Assembly: GCA_963920635.1 (NCBI GenBank)
Contig: OY987305.1
Span: 11,943,153-12,007,152, forward strand
Source: Pseudeuparius sepicola
Taxonomy: Eukaryota; Arthropoda; Insecta; Coleoptera; Anthribidae
DNA: 64,000 bases
Reading direction: 5' to 3'
Below the pieces are notes generated by a model. That model ran no database searches, was not told where the DNA came from, and saw only the letters and a program-made list of their open reading frames with translations. This document shows positions 14,101 to 23,682 of the stretch, in pieces. The position numbers were made by a program, and so were the translations under genes. Within the stretch, counting starts at the first letter, position 1, and every line of letters begins with the position of its first letter.

Positions 14101-17100
14101 AATAAGCAACGAACAAATATGTTAAACATGGTCATTTTAGATTAAATCAAAGCTTGGGGCGAACTCGTGTCCATTTCAACTAGTGGCCTATTGGAAATGT
14201 GCAAATTCACATACGGATTTGAAAATAGACTATAAGTACAACTCCCATGCGATGAGTTCGCCCACACCACTATTAAATGTTACCGTTGCCGTGCCTGTAG
14301 ATGGAGTTGTTAAACATATGCAGTCTAAACCTCAAGCCCAGTGGTAAGTCCAACAATATAACTTTCATTCGGCAATAGTGAAAACTCAGTGAAAACGATC
14401 AACATTTTAACATAAGATACAAAAAAACTTTTCAAACAAAAGTTGCAGCTTATTATGAACAATTTTTATTATGACCACACTATGAATAGATAGATAGATA
14501 GATAAAGTTCCATATATTCCATGTTACAAAAATTTACATTACATACCACAGTGGTGTTGAATAATGTCAAGAGGAAATCAATATACCGGATATTACATCT
14601 AGTAAGTTCCTTAAAAGCGGGGCAAACCAAACATATACGTTTTTTTAATTAAACCGGCCTATATATTTTTAGTTTTTCGAAATGTACTCGTCATAAAACA
14701 GTTTAAAACTTTTTACCATTGTCTCTTACCATTTTTGAAATATTTAATTTTCAAATTTTATACTACTTGCCTTTATGGATTGCGTGATAAAGATAGACAA
14801 TCAATGCAATAGCAAGAAATATTTTATCTTTGAATTTCAGTAATATCTAAAATGACACCTAACATTTTACACTTTTAATGTCAAATTCCTTTGGTTACAT
14901 CAAACATTTTTTGTTATTGCATTGATCTTTATCATGATATCCACAAATCCAAGTTATAGATTTAGTATAAAGTTTGAAAATTAAATATTTCAAAAATGGT
15001 AAAAGACAATTATATAAAGTTTTATACTGTTTTAACCATAATGATGAGTAGATTTAAAAAACTGAAAATATATTTGGTTATAACGGCCACGAGATATAAC
15101 GAACTATAATGAACGAATTTGAAAGTCCCATCCAAAGTCTGTATTTTCACCACTATAGGCATAAGTCTTCTTCCTTTTTTTCACTTCATTTCAAATAACC
15201 CACCAAAAATGCAGTTTTCTTATTAGCTTTCAATCTATGTTAGCATAGTATGGCGGCTTAAAGAATTGGAACAGCAGTCCATCTTTTATTTCACGATGTT
15301 ATTCACTTGCTTTGATTTAGTAGGTTCGTAATTACTGCTTGGTGAATTTATATGTATTATTAATCATGTCCAATATTAAGAAAGTTGGTCCAAAATCCAT
15401 TTATTTTTCATATAAGTTGAATATAGTCACTTAAATAGAGAGGGGAGAAAGGGAGAAAGCGAATTAAAGCTAAGTTCATACAGTCGCGCACCGCAAATTG
15501 CAAATTGCGAAAATGACTGATTGGTTAATTTGAGCTGACAATATTTCCACTTAAAAAATTTTAATTTTTCACAAATTCGCAAAATTTGAAATCTGCGAGC
15601 GGAAAAATTAACTTTGTTACAAGTTTTGGTGAAGTTCACAAAAAAAGCCTGGTTCATGCAGCAATATTATCTTTATGTTTTTGCTTTATGTTTTACTTAG
15701 CTTGCTTTTAAAAAACTATTTGCACATCCGCAATTTGAATCCATATGAACTTTTTTACTGAAATAGAATTTTCACGTAGTGGAGTTCTTCTTGGTAATTG
15801 TAGTTAACAATATAGAGTTTATTTTGCAAACAGTTTTGTGTTTCTTAACCTCTAATTGGTAATTTGACAAAACGACGTGTGCGCAGTTCTGACTGCTTTC
15901 AGAATTATAAAGATTATAAAGAAAAAGTTGAAACTTCCCAACTTTTAAATAAAAGAAAAAGCAAAACATAAAGCAAAAGTGTTGCCTGAACGCTTTCATT
16001 ATTTTACAATATGTTAAACTTTTAAAACATAAAGCAAAAGCATAAAGATAAAGTTGCTGCATGAACCAGGCTTAAGGTGTGAAATTGACGTTGGCACATA
16101 TGCGAAAACTCCGATTTTCCTCAGACTATTTTTTAGGTTATGTTAAGACTGTTTATTTATGTTTATATTTAAGGGTATATGTATATTTAAAAGTCTCTAA
16201 GTTTCCTAAAAAATAAATCGCGACTAAATGAAATAAGTGAAAGTTTTGCGATTTTATTGTGCGAATATTTGTTACCGCAATTCGCGATTCGCGACTGTAT
16301 GACCTTCGCTTAATACGACGTACTCAAACTTATCTGTCAAGGCAAAGGTGGACAACAGGCGCACTATTGCGAAATGCAGGACGGTACTGAGTACATTTTT
16401 ACCGTATAAAAACTCAAATTATTTACAAAAAAAATGACTAAAGCTCTATTATAGAGTGAGCATGCGAAGGTTGGAACAAATTCAGTAAAATCTCTTTGGG
16501 GCAAAGGAAAAAATCGTTCGAACATGTCAACCTTAATATGTGCAAATTTTCACGTAAAAATTCATCATGTGACGTCATCGGTGTCGCAGATATAATTTCA
16601 TCGTCGTTTTTTCTAAATTGTAAGCCCTATTTTTGATAGCGCCATTTAAAAGAGCTCATTTTTCTACATAGGTCACAATAAAAAATTTTTAGAAAAAAAA
16701 ATTTCGTTTATATTTACTTTTTCTACGTATTCAAGTTATTCAATTCTAACAAGAACAGTTAAAGTAAATACGCCAACAAACTTTGACAAATGTCATTTGT
16801 TGTATTTTGATCAGTTTACTCTGTGCTGGCATTTTGCATAACTCAAATCTAAAATTGGCATGTTGTTTAAGTGAAACCCAAAGAATAGAGATTTTGATGA
16901 GGATTTATTATGGAGACAAATTCCGGACACAAAAAAAGTTTGTGTCCTGTTTAATAATAAGAATAAGTACCCTGATCAACCAATTACGCGATCGACAGTA
17001 AGGATGATAGAGAGAATATTCAAGGAGTTGGGCCATGTAAGAGATAACTTCACAAAAGGTCGACCTGCAATTTCTGAAGTAAACAATTGGATGTTCTATT

Positions 17101-19654
17101 AACGCTAGAAGAAATCCTCACAAATCAAGTTGTGAAATCGCATTGCAGCTCCCAATTAGTCAATCTTCTGTTTTAAAAGATCTAAAAAGAATAAATGGCA
17201 TCCGAACAAAATTCACATAGTTGAGGAACTTCAATAGGATTTTTTTTGACCACAAAGTCTAGTTTTGTCAAGTAATGATGGGCCGATGTAATAACGATCT
17301 CCAACATTCACAACACATTGTGACTCTGGATGACGGAAGTGCACACACAATTTCCATAAAAGTGAACGAGTGGGCAGGAATCCTCTCTACTTTAGTCTTA
17401 GGACCGTTCTTTATCGAAGGTTTGCTAAGTGGTGAAAAATTAGAGTTGCCAAATGTCCCGACATTTATTTTCAGAGAAATGTCCAGCCAATGTGTCCGTA
17501 ATGTGACATTTATGACATTTATTAAAATAAGCTAAAAACATCACCATCCTATTGGATTTAAGTAGAGCTTTAAAACTATATATTATTTATATATGTTTTT
17601 AAAATTTTAAATAAAACTAATAAAAGACACTTTGTGCATACTTTGATGTGCTTCGTCATGCGTGTAGCATGTTTAAGATAAGTCTTCTTGCAGAATTTGC
17701 AAATGCCATATGTTTTATTGTTTTTTTGGAAGTAATTCCATATTATACCACTTCTTTTACCCGTTAATAACCAATAAGAAAAAAAAAACACACACACACA
17801 GCAGATATCTTATGGAGGGAAACCCTTCCAAAACGTGTTATAAAAAATTTGAGGTTAAGTTTCGCTTCTTCTTCTATTTAAAATATTTTGAAATTTATTG
17901 GCCACATTCGCGCATTTTTGAATGTGTCATGTCCATAAATGTCCGTGCTCGGACATTTATGTCCGGTCACAAATAAGTGTCCGGCAACACTATGAAAAAC
18001 ATTTGGAGTTGCTGCAACTGAACATAATACCCACAATTGTGGCTCTCCATCCAAGTGAACAACATCCCCATTTGCCAGATAATGAGTTATGGTGCCAGCA
18101 AGATGGTGCACTGCCGCACTATTGCCTCACTGGCCATAATTACCTCAGTACCATTTTCCCGAACAAATAATGTAGATGAGTGGCCAGCAAGATCTCCAGA
18201 CCTAACTCCACTCAAATCTATAGTTTATCTGAACCAACCTAATAATATTTGAAAATTATAATTACAGAGGAATCGGAAAGTAAATAAATTGTAAATAATA
18301 TACGAAATATTGTTTTCTCAAAAAAATAATGTGTAACCTCATCGTTCTGTATGTACAAAAATGAGCTCTTTCAAGTGGGGCTTACAATTTAAAAAAAAAT
18401 GACGACAACGTCATATCTGCGACACGGATGGCATAACATGGCATTTATATGTCAAAATTTGCGGGTTGCAGAATTAAGGTTGACATGTCGAAGTGATTTT
18501 TTCCCTTGCCTCATACAGATTTTATTGAATTTGTTCCAACCTTCGTGTGCTCACTGTATGTTAACATAAGTAAGTTATACGAATGTTTTTGGATAAATAC
18601 CTGTAATATTTCGTCCAAAGCTATATAAAAACAGATAACAATATTCATTTGTGTCCGTCCCTGTGCAAAATGGCGGAATCGTAAGATAGAACTAGGATAG
18701 GCACCTGTTATTATGGCATACAATTTTTCAACGCCCTTCCATAAACCATTATAGATCTGGATATCACCAAATTTAAAATGATATAAAAAGATATTTATTG
18801 AATAATACATTTTACTCGTTTGAGGAGTACTTCATGTTTACATTTGAATTTTAACTGATATTTTAATTTATATTTTAACTCTTACTATATTAATTCTAAA
18901 TTGTATAATGACAGTACTATGTGTTCTATTATATTTTGACGTGTAAAAGTACCCTGTATTTATATTACCAATAAACTATCTATCTATCTAAACAACAGTT
19001 GATCCGGCAAGTAAAGGGTAAAGGCTTCATACACCTGAAATAATAAGATGTCAAACGAAATGATGAACTGACGACGCACCGTCCACACTTCGCACAATGC
19101 AATAAAACGTGGTGTCCTCATAAACCGCCATTTCCCTTCTCCCCCCCTCTATTTCTGTGAACATAGTTCACAAGCTGCAAAATGGTTGTGGAAATGCATA
19201 AATTTCCCGTGATTATGGGCTTTCCATATAATACATACTGATTTATGTCAGTATTTATCTAACGTTCGCATATTACTAACCTATTAATGTCTGGTTGATT
19301 TTCAGGCCTACTGAAAATAACCGAATTATATGGAAATTCACCGAGCTTTCCCAACATACGGAAAACAATGGCGTTGGTTCAATGCTTGCTAGATTCGACA
19401 TAGAAAACGGCCCCTCCAGCCCCGCGACAATATCGTCTCAATTCAATTGCGAAGGAACCACCTTATCCGGAATAGACTTTCAGCTGGTGGGGCCCGGTTA
19501 CCGTCTGTCACTAGTCAAGCGCCGCTTTATATCCGGCAAGTATATATGCGACGGAGACCAGAAGTATAGTTCTGGAACCGGTACACCAGGCTCGGCCGGT
19601 ACCGGTTCAGCAGCTACTAGTACCGTTTCATCCCTCGGTGATCCGAACTGCTAG
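8196..19654 (+). CDS. FCHo: FCHo endocytic adaptor (F-BAR domain only protein), 3' part: linker and mu-homology domain
   Basis: FCHo proteins act at the plasma membrane in early clathrin-mediated endocytosis; their C-terminal mu-homology domain (muHD) binds cargo and adaptors such as Eps15 and Dab, and the linker activates AP-2. Ten coding exons join in frame: 8196-8298, 10975-11135, 12140-12317, 12379-12560, 12613-12796, 12850-12993, 13045-13200, 13954-14086, 14141-14343 and 19306-19654 (596 residues, TAG stop). Every junction is GT/AG and phases agree (2,1,2,1,2,2,2,0,2). The first exon is a Lys/Arg-rich stretch, [16 protein letters not shown]. Next come an acidic/serine motif ([16 protein letters not shown]), a Ser/Pro-rich linker, then the muHD from about residue 295 ([17 protein letters not shown], with [15 protein letters not shown] and [10 protein letters not shown] later). 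The C-terminal tail is Gly/Ser/Thr-rich. The F-BAR half is missing, so the gene begins before the window. No lesions are seen. Confidence 0.93.
8325..9920. mobile_element. Fold-back element (about 1.6 kb) in an FCHo intron
   Basis: Positions about 8330-8600 are the reverse complement of about 9640-9915, and about 9050-9115 of about 9360-9430. A further inner inverted pair (9211-9234 with 9302-9325, around cctgaacagaaatt) lies near the centre. The outer arms share conserved blocks such as cgccatcttgaatttagggg. It begins only about 27 bp after the splice donor of the 8196-8298 exon. A GC-rich piece near 9470-9510 interrupts the right arm. Confidence 0.75.
10026..10638. mobile_element. Fold-back element (about 610 bp) in an FCHo intron
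   Basis: The two halves are imperfect reverse complements around about 10335. Matching blocks include gacttaaaacctatc at the left with gataggtcttaagt at the right, the tcgagaagtact block, and ctcaaacccaagtg with cacctgggtttgag. It lies about 340 bp upstream of the exon at 10975. The minus-strand frame at 10437-10712 is a by-product. Confidence 0.7.
11136..12139. other. FCHo intron without recognised elements
   Basis: Canonical gtacg donor at the left and a cttcag acceptor at the right. Nothing beyond AT-rich intron sequence is recognised. Confidence 0.6.
13201..13953. other. FCHo intron with ATCGA-rich degenerate repeats
   Basis: Donor gtaagt and acceptor ttttag bracket 753 bp. The section 13320-13700 holds several degenerate units around 'gatatcgaa/tcgatt...gatac', spaced about 70-100 bp, suggesting an old tandem repeat. 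No coding signal. Confidence 0.45.
14485..14508. repeat. (GATA)n microsatellite, possible retroelement tail
   Basis: Six or so tagata units begin an anonymous AT-rich block in the last FCHo intron. A complementary (TATC)n run occurs at about 18968-18988, preceded by an aataaa-like motif. Runs of this kind often mark the 3' tails of LINE or SINE copies, here in opposite orientations, but no body could be identified for either. Confidence 0.5.
14509..15467. other. Intron sequence, an internal inverted repeat only
   Basis: About 14690-14800 and 14950-15070 are loosely inverted relative to each other (tttaccattttt... with ...aaaaatggtaaaa, and a catcaatgcaataa-type block), indicating another decayed fold-back element. 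No coding exon is seen. Confidence 0.4.
15468..16310. mobile_element. Non-autonomous DNA element (843 bp) with TAA-type target duplication
   Basis: The left end reads agctaagttcatacagtcg and the right end, reversed, reads agcgaaggtcatacagtcg, matching at 17 of 19. TAA lies directly outside both ends (15465-15467 and 16311-16313), the pattern expected for PIF/Harbinger-type elements, though with only three bases it is weak. Both arms continue with degenerate 'gcgaattgcg' repeats. A second inverted-repeat element occupies the middle (15646-16072). Confidence 0.6.
15646..16072. mobile_element. Inner inverted-repeat element (about 427 bp)
   Basis: The left end agcctggttcatgcagcaa is mirrored at the right, and the match continues through about 55 bp (tctttatg...gctttatgtttta). 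It is placed nearly symmetrically inside the 15468-16310 element, so it could be part of that element's own fold-back structure or a later insertion. Confidence 0.55.
17441..17992 (-). mobile_element. hAT-like element (552 bp) nested in the mariner copy
   Basis: The termini are tagagttgcc at the left and, reversed, tagtgttgcc at the right. Directly outside lie tgaaaaat (17433-17440) and tgaaaaac (17993-18000), an 8 bp duplication with one mismatch, which is the hAT signature. Removing the element rejoins the mariner transposase reading GEK...LELLQ. A cluster of palindromic 'ggacatttatgtcc' motifs precedes the right end. It encodes a BED-type finger on the minus strand and has no room for a catalytic domain. 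Confidence 0.8.
17576..17797 (-). pseudogene. BED zinc-finger fragment of a hAT transposase
   Basis: The 73-codon frame contains the BED-finger pattern: [11 protein letters not shown], then [20 protein letters not shown], then C..C. That is an aromatic W..F start followed by C-x2-C and H-x3-C spacing. BED fingers bind DNA at the N terminus of hAT-family transposases and of some host chromatin proteins. Lying inside a short element with hAT-type ends, it is best read as the surviving N-terminal piece of that element's transposase. No catalytic or dimerisation domain follows. Confidence 0.7.
18559..19305. other. 3' end of the last FCHo intron
   Basis: AT-rich with a (TATC)n run at 18968-18988. 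A 99-codon minus-strand frame (18511-18810) has no recognisable domain. The ttttcag acceptor at 19300-19305 leads into the terminal exon. Confidence 0.5.
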
Positions 19655-20085
19655 CATTCCCCACATATCTTATGTGCAATACTCGTATTATGCATGTTAT
19701 GTCTTTGTATATCATCTGTTTTTATTTATGACTTATTTCCATGTTCCATAGCGTATATTATACATATAGTTTATGATTATTTGGTTTATTTTATAATCAT
19801 TAAATGATTGAATAGTTCATGTTTCTTTCGTCTACCATGATGCAGGTTAATTCAGTCGCCCACATTTTATTTTAAGTTTTGCTGCATTTTATATTGCTCT
19901 TGCTACGCTTTACATAGAATAATTATTATTTTTCAGGAGCTAAGGATAAGTTTTTCATTATATACATTTTTAGTAGTTTTTCTTTGAGAATTTATTGTTT
20001 CTTTTATAAACTGTATATATTGCTAGGATATGTAAATTACTGTTGTTTGCATAAATTGCAACTACAAATAAAAAATAAAACCAGA
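19655..20085 (+). other. FCHo 3' untranslated region with polyadenylation signal
   Basis: After the TAG at 19652-19654 the sequence is AT-rich. Overlapping AATAAA motifs occur at about 20067-20079, giving a plausible mRNA end near 20.09 kb and a 3' UTR of roughly 430 bases. Cleavage site not determined. Confidence 0.55.
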
Positions 20086-20090
20086 TCATA

Positions 20091-21560
20091 TATCATACAT
20101 TTGTCATATTTAATCTAGTCCCTAATACCACAGAATAGCCTCACCTATTTTGTGCTAATACAGCATAAATTAAAAAAATACTTTTTACAATACATAAATC
20201 TGAGCTTAGGCAATGTGTTAAAACATTAAGGCTGGAAATAAAACATCATCAAAAGTATGTTCTGTTTCCGATATCAACAGAATTTTATTTACAAATATCT
20301 GGAAAAACTAGTGATTTTGAAAGGTTTTCAAAAAATAAGGGTACATATTTTTTAAATAGATACTGATGACATTATAAAAGTTATAGCTGCTAGAAATTAA
20401 AAAAATATGCATCTGTGCCTGTTTTAAAAGTACAAAATACCCTTTCAAATATATAAACGTTTCAAATGCGCTAGCTTTTCCAGCTAGTTGTAAATAAAAT
20501 TCTATTGATACAGGCAACCGAACGTACTTTTGATTACGTATTATTGGCACCTTTAAGAAATCATGAACATGTTTCAAGAGAAGTACCATTCTTCATTATT
20601 TAAGACAAATGTTTGTAAAACAAAGGTGTTTATAACAAAAAATCTGATGCGTAATCAAAAAAACAATCTGCTTGAATAAAATATTATCTATTACAATATA
20701 ATTTATTATAATGACCCTTAATTATTGCTAAAACGGGTATTAACTACCAACAAACATTTTAGGGTTTTAGGTTTTAGTTAAATCGTACACAATTGTGGAC
20801 GTCTGGCAACAGTGCCCCAGAATCAGGTAGGATTCGGACCTCAGACTAATAAATAAAATACAGATTCGGACCATGCGCCGGCAAAGACGGAATGACAATA
20901 GAACGCCCGCGAAATTTTGAACATGATAAATATAGAGATTTGATATAGAGAATTATTTAATCTTATAACCAGGTACTTTGAAAAAAGCCTTTAAATCCTG
21001 TGGTAATGGAACGTCAAAACTCAACCTGACTTTTTCCTTATCTCAAATGAAATTCAACATATAATATTATAAATAATGATTATTTTTATTATGACATTTT
21101 TAATATGATGCGTCTACTTTTTAAAACTATACTTAATATCCAGTCTTGGAAATTCCCAGGACTGCTTATGGAAATCCTAAACTGGATGTCCATACCAGAG
21201 AACACTTCCTTGTTCTCTGTCCATACATTGTCCATAAAATGGATATCCATGGATGGACTGGAAATGTGCTGTCTGGGTAGGACCAAAGATTGAATATTAT
21301 GATCTTTGGTAGGACCTCTTTTATGATCGCCTCTACGCTTGTTATTTTTTTTCCACTAAGAACTCATACCACTCATACCATTACTATATTTGAATTTGTC
21401 ATTATCACCAACATAAAGTAAAATATTTCAGTACAAAAGTGAGGTTACGTTTACATTGTAGTCTTATAACATAGATCTTAAATAGTTTATTTTGTCATAC
21501 AAAGTTTTATCGTATAAGGCACTTATAAAAGAGAAAGTCTCATAGTGTTTTAAGTTCACG
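20091..21560. other. Intergenic, no gene seen
   Basis: No coding exon recognised. A local inverted repeat spans about 21125-21280, around 'ggaatcc/tggatatcc' blocks (cagtcttggaaattcccagg and ccatggatggactgg), and makes two overlapping opposite-strand frames at 21089-21293. Paired atgatctttggt motifs lie just after it. Confidence 0.4.
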
Positions 21561-21565
21561 TATAA

Positions 21566-22073
21566 AAGTGTTTTTCTTGAAATCGGCAGTAAAGTGTCCC
21601 AAAATCGTCATTAAAACCACAGATGTAGCCCATTATTGTACGATTTTTTCAATAAGTAGGCCTTGGCGAGAGGTAAACATCAAACGTCAGACGCGGAGCC
21701 ATCGCCCGTCAAAAGTGACCAAATATTCAAAACCCGGCCGATAAAGGCCCATTTAACTTTTCGTACACATTGCGAAATTGTTTCCTATAGAAGCTCAATC
21801 CTTCAGTATACATATTTTAGTAAATTTGAATATCAATAGATTTGTTGTGTAGGCTCCACAAGAAGCAGCAGTTTGGTTTTTCTGTACGAAGATGCCGTGT
21901 CTTGTCTTACTTGACCTAGGTAGAGCGATCGTCAAAGTCAAGCAACGCCGCACGTAGTCGGTTCATGGACGGGTAATCCCTTATTATTATTTTCTTGCCT
22001 AATAAAACATTTTTTTTCCGATTTCAAAAAAATATATAATATGTACCTCGGCAGTGAAGTTCTTTTTATGACT
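21566..22073 (+). repeat. Interspersed repeat with a 5S rRNA-like segment, copy 1
   Basis: It matches 57762-58267 in the same orientation over about 505 bp, and both copies start at cttgaaatcggcagtaaag. Near its end (about 21930-21985) is agtcaagcaacgccgc followed by gttcatggacgggtaatccc. These resemble the internal promoter region of 5S rRNA (aagcaacg box; tggatgggtgacc box). After that comes cttgcctaataaaac and a T run. This fits a 5S-derived SINE or an element that captured a 5S piece. Shorter relatives occur at 29100-29420 and 38805-39115. Confidence 0.6.
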
Positions 22074-22160
22074 CGTGGTTTATTTGCCTCGGCCAGAGGC
22101 CTCGGCAACTAAATTCCACATGAGTCATAAAAAGTTGAACTTCAGTGCCTTGGTACATAA
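22039..22160. repeat. 120 bp hairpin
   Basis: The left half (atgtacctcggcagtgaag, then tttttatgactc) is mirrored by the right half (gagtcataaaaa, then cttcagtgccttggtacat). The 58.2 kb copy of the adjacent repeat contains only the left half, so the mirrored half was gained in this copy or lost in the other. Confidence 0.7.
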
Positions 22161-23682
22161 ATAACTATTATAAAGCAGCGCAATTCAACGCAATAAAATA
22201 TTTATTATACATTATACAGTTCTAATAAGACAAGCTTAAGTAACTATTTTATAATGTTGTGACAGTTATATTGTATATTATAGAACTCTTATAAAATAAC
22301 GTTGAATGAGCTTTATTCCCTCACTCAACGACAATAGGTATTACAGGTCTTACAAAATAATATTTTTGTTATTGTATAAACTTGCTTATAAACTATTGGA
22401 TCATTTTAAAAGAAATTATTTTATTATGCCTTATAGGATACATTGTAAGAACCATTATAAAATGATTTAATAAAACAATTTTCTTTAGAAAACAAAATGG
22501 TCGCAACAAGACGCTTAATGAAAACAAACAGTCCCTAAGACGACGCTATTCGACTATTATACAATAATTAAATCCTTTTAGAATTCCATTTTGTAGTCGG
22601 GCTACTTTTATGAACATTTCGCATAACAAACTTTTTGCTTTACAAAAACTGGTCGCAATTTGGCATTGAATTATCTTAACGAAAGCCTAAACTTATTTTA
22701 TTCGTTTTAGTACATGGCTTAAATAAAAGCTTGTTTTGATTTGATTTTTTTTTAGAAAGGCATTCATTTTATACCATGAATGCATGGTTGAAAATATTTT
22801 CGGCTCAAAACTACCCCCTTGCCATTATATTTGTTTTTAATTTAATTATTGTCTTTTTTGAAAAAAAAACAATCTCTATGTCCTTTATTTCACGAATACG
22901 TGATTGGAAAAATTTGCGGGAATAATCGAATCAAAAACAATCTCTCGTGTGGTGGGAATGAGAAGGGGTAGTTTTCGCCCAACAAATTTTTTCAACCAAG
23001 AATTTGTGCATCTGGAATCATTAGGTGCGCCCTTGCTGAAAGCGGTGGGAATCCTACAATGGAAGTTATCATTTTCTTTTCTTTAAGGGATCGTCCTTGC
23101 TAAAAACGGCGGGGATCATGATATCAAATAAATATTTCAATAATAAATAAGTCACGATATTTTTTTTTACTAAGTAAAAATAAGTGATGCAAAATACTTT
23201 TTTGTTTGTTTTTTAAAGAATAATTGTTAGTTATGTAAATAGTTTTTTTATGTTTTTGTCATACTGTTTTATGTTTAATAAAGAAACATAGTAAAAACTT
23301 AAGTTTTAATAAATCTAGGAACTTTCTTAATATTGGCTTTGTTCCAACAACAGTTCTGAACCACTTCTCAGCGATCTAATTGGCCTGCACATAGGCATCT
23401 TTTATGTATAGAGACAAGACTTATGCGAAAGTATATCGAGCTGGTATATATCTGTCTCAAATTGTTTCGACACGTGCATCACACTAAACCACCGGCAACA
23501 TGGTTAGCCTTCTTCAGCTGACAGCTGGCACCTCTAGCGGTGACTTTGAGCAGAGGCCTTGTCTATCCGCGGAGGGCATTTCAGCGTTTTAAAAATCTGC
23601 ATCGGAGCACCATCTATTAGGCCAAGGAAAAACCAAGTTTCGGTGTGGTATACATATTTTAAGGCATAGGAAATATAGCAGC
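22161..23682. other. Non-coding; two degenerate minisatellite units at about 22755-22975
   Basis: Two units with 'ttcacgaat(a/g)cgtg.ttg(g/a)aaa' and a following 'ggggcaaaa/actacccc'-like block lie about 120 bp apart. They are related to the three units at 49.44-49.77 kb. The rest is AT-rich with no gene seen. A moderately GC-rich patch (23470-23600) is unexplained. Confidence 0.45.

Larger units (their letters stand above)
16454..18556 (+). mobile_element. Mariner-like transposon copy with long terminal inverted repeats, interrupted
   Basis: The ends (left gagtgagcatgcgaaggttg; right, reversed, cagtgagcacacgaaggttg) are flanked by TA at 16452-16453 and 18557-18558. The inverted arms extend roughly 250 bp, including a cttacaattt block. 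Inside are degraded transposase pieces in order on the + strand. A helix-turn-helix region (about 16960-17220) shows [20 protein letters not shown], then [16 protein letters not shown], then a [16 protein letters not shown] segment. A central piece at about 17340-17440 shows VNEWAGIL...[13 protein letters not shown]. After a nested insertion the frame resumes with [11 protein letters not shown], then QQDGALPHY (second catalytic Asp) and [11 protein letters not shown]. Stops and frameshifts make it inactive. Confidence 0.85.

Noticed and set aside
15772..16062. 96-codon minus-strand frame
   Set aside because: It lies wholly within the inner inverted-repeat element and has AT-biased composition with no motif.
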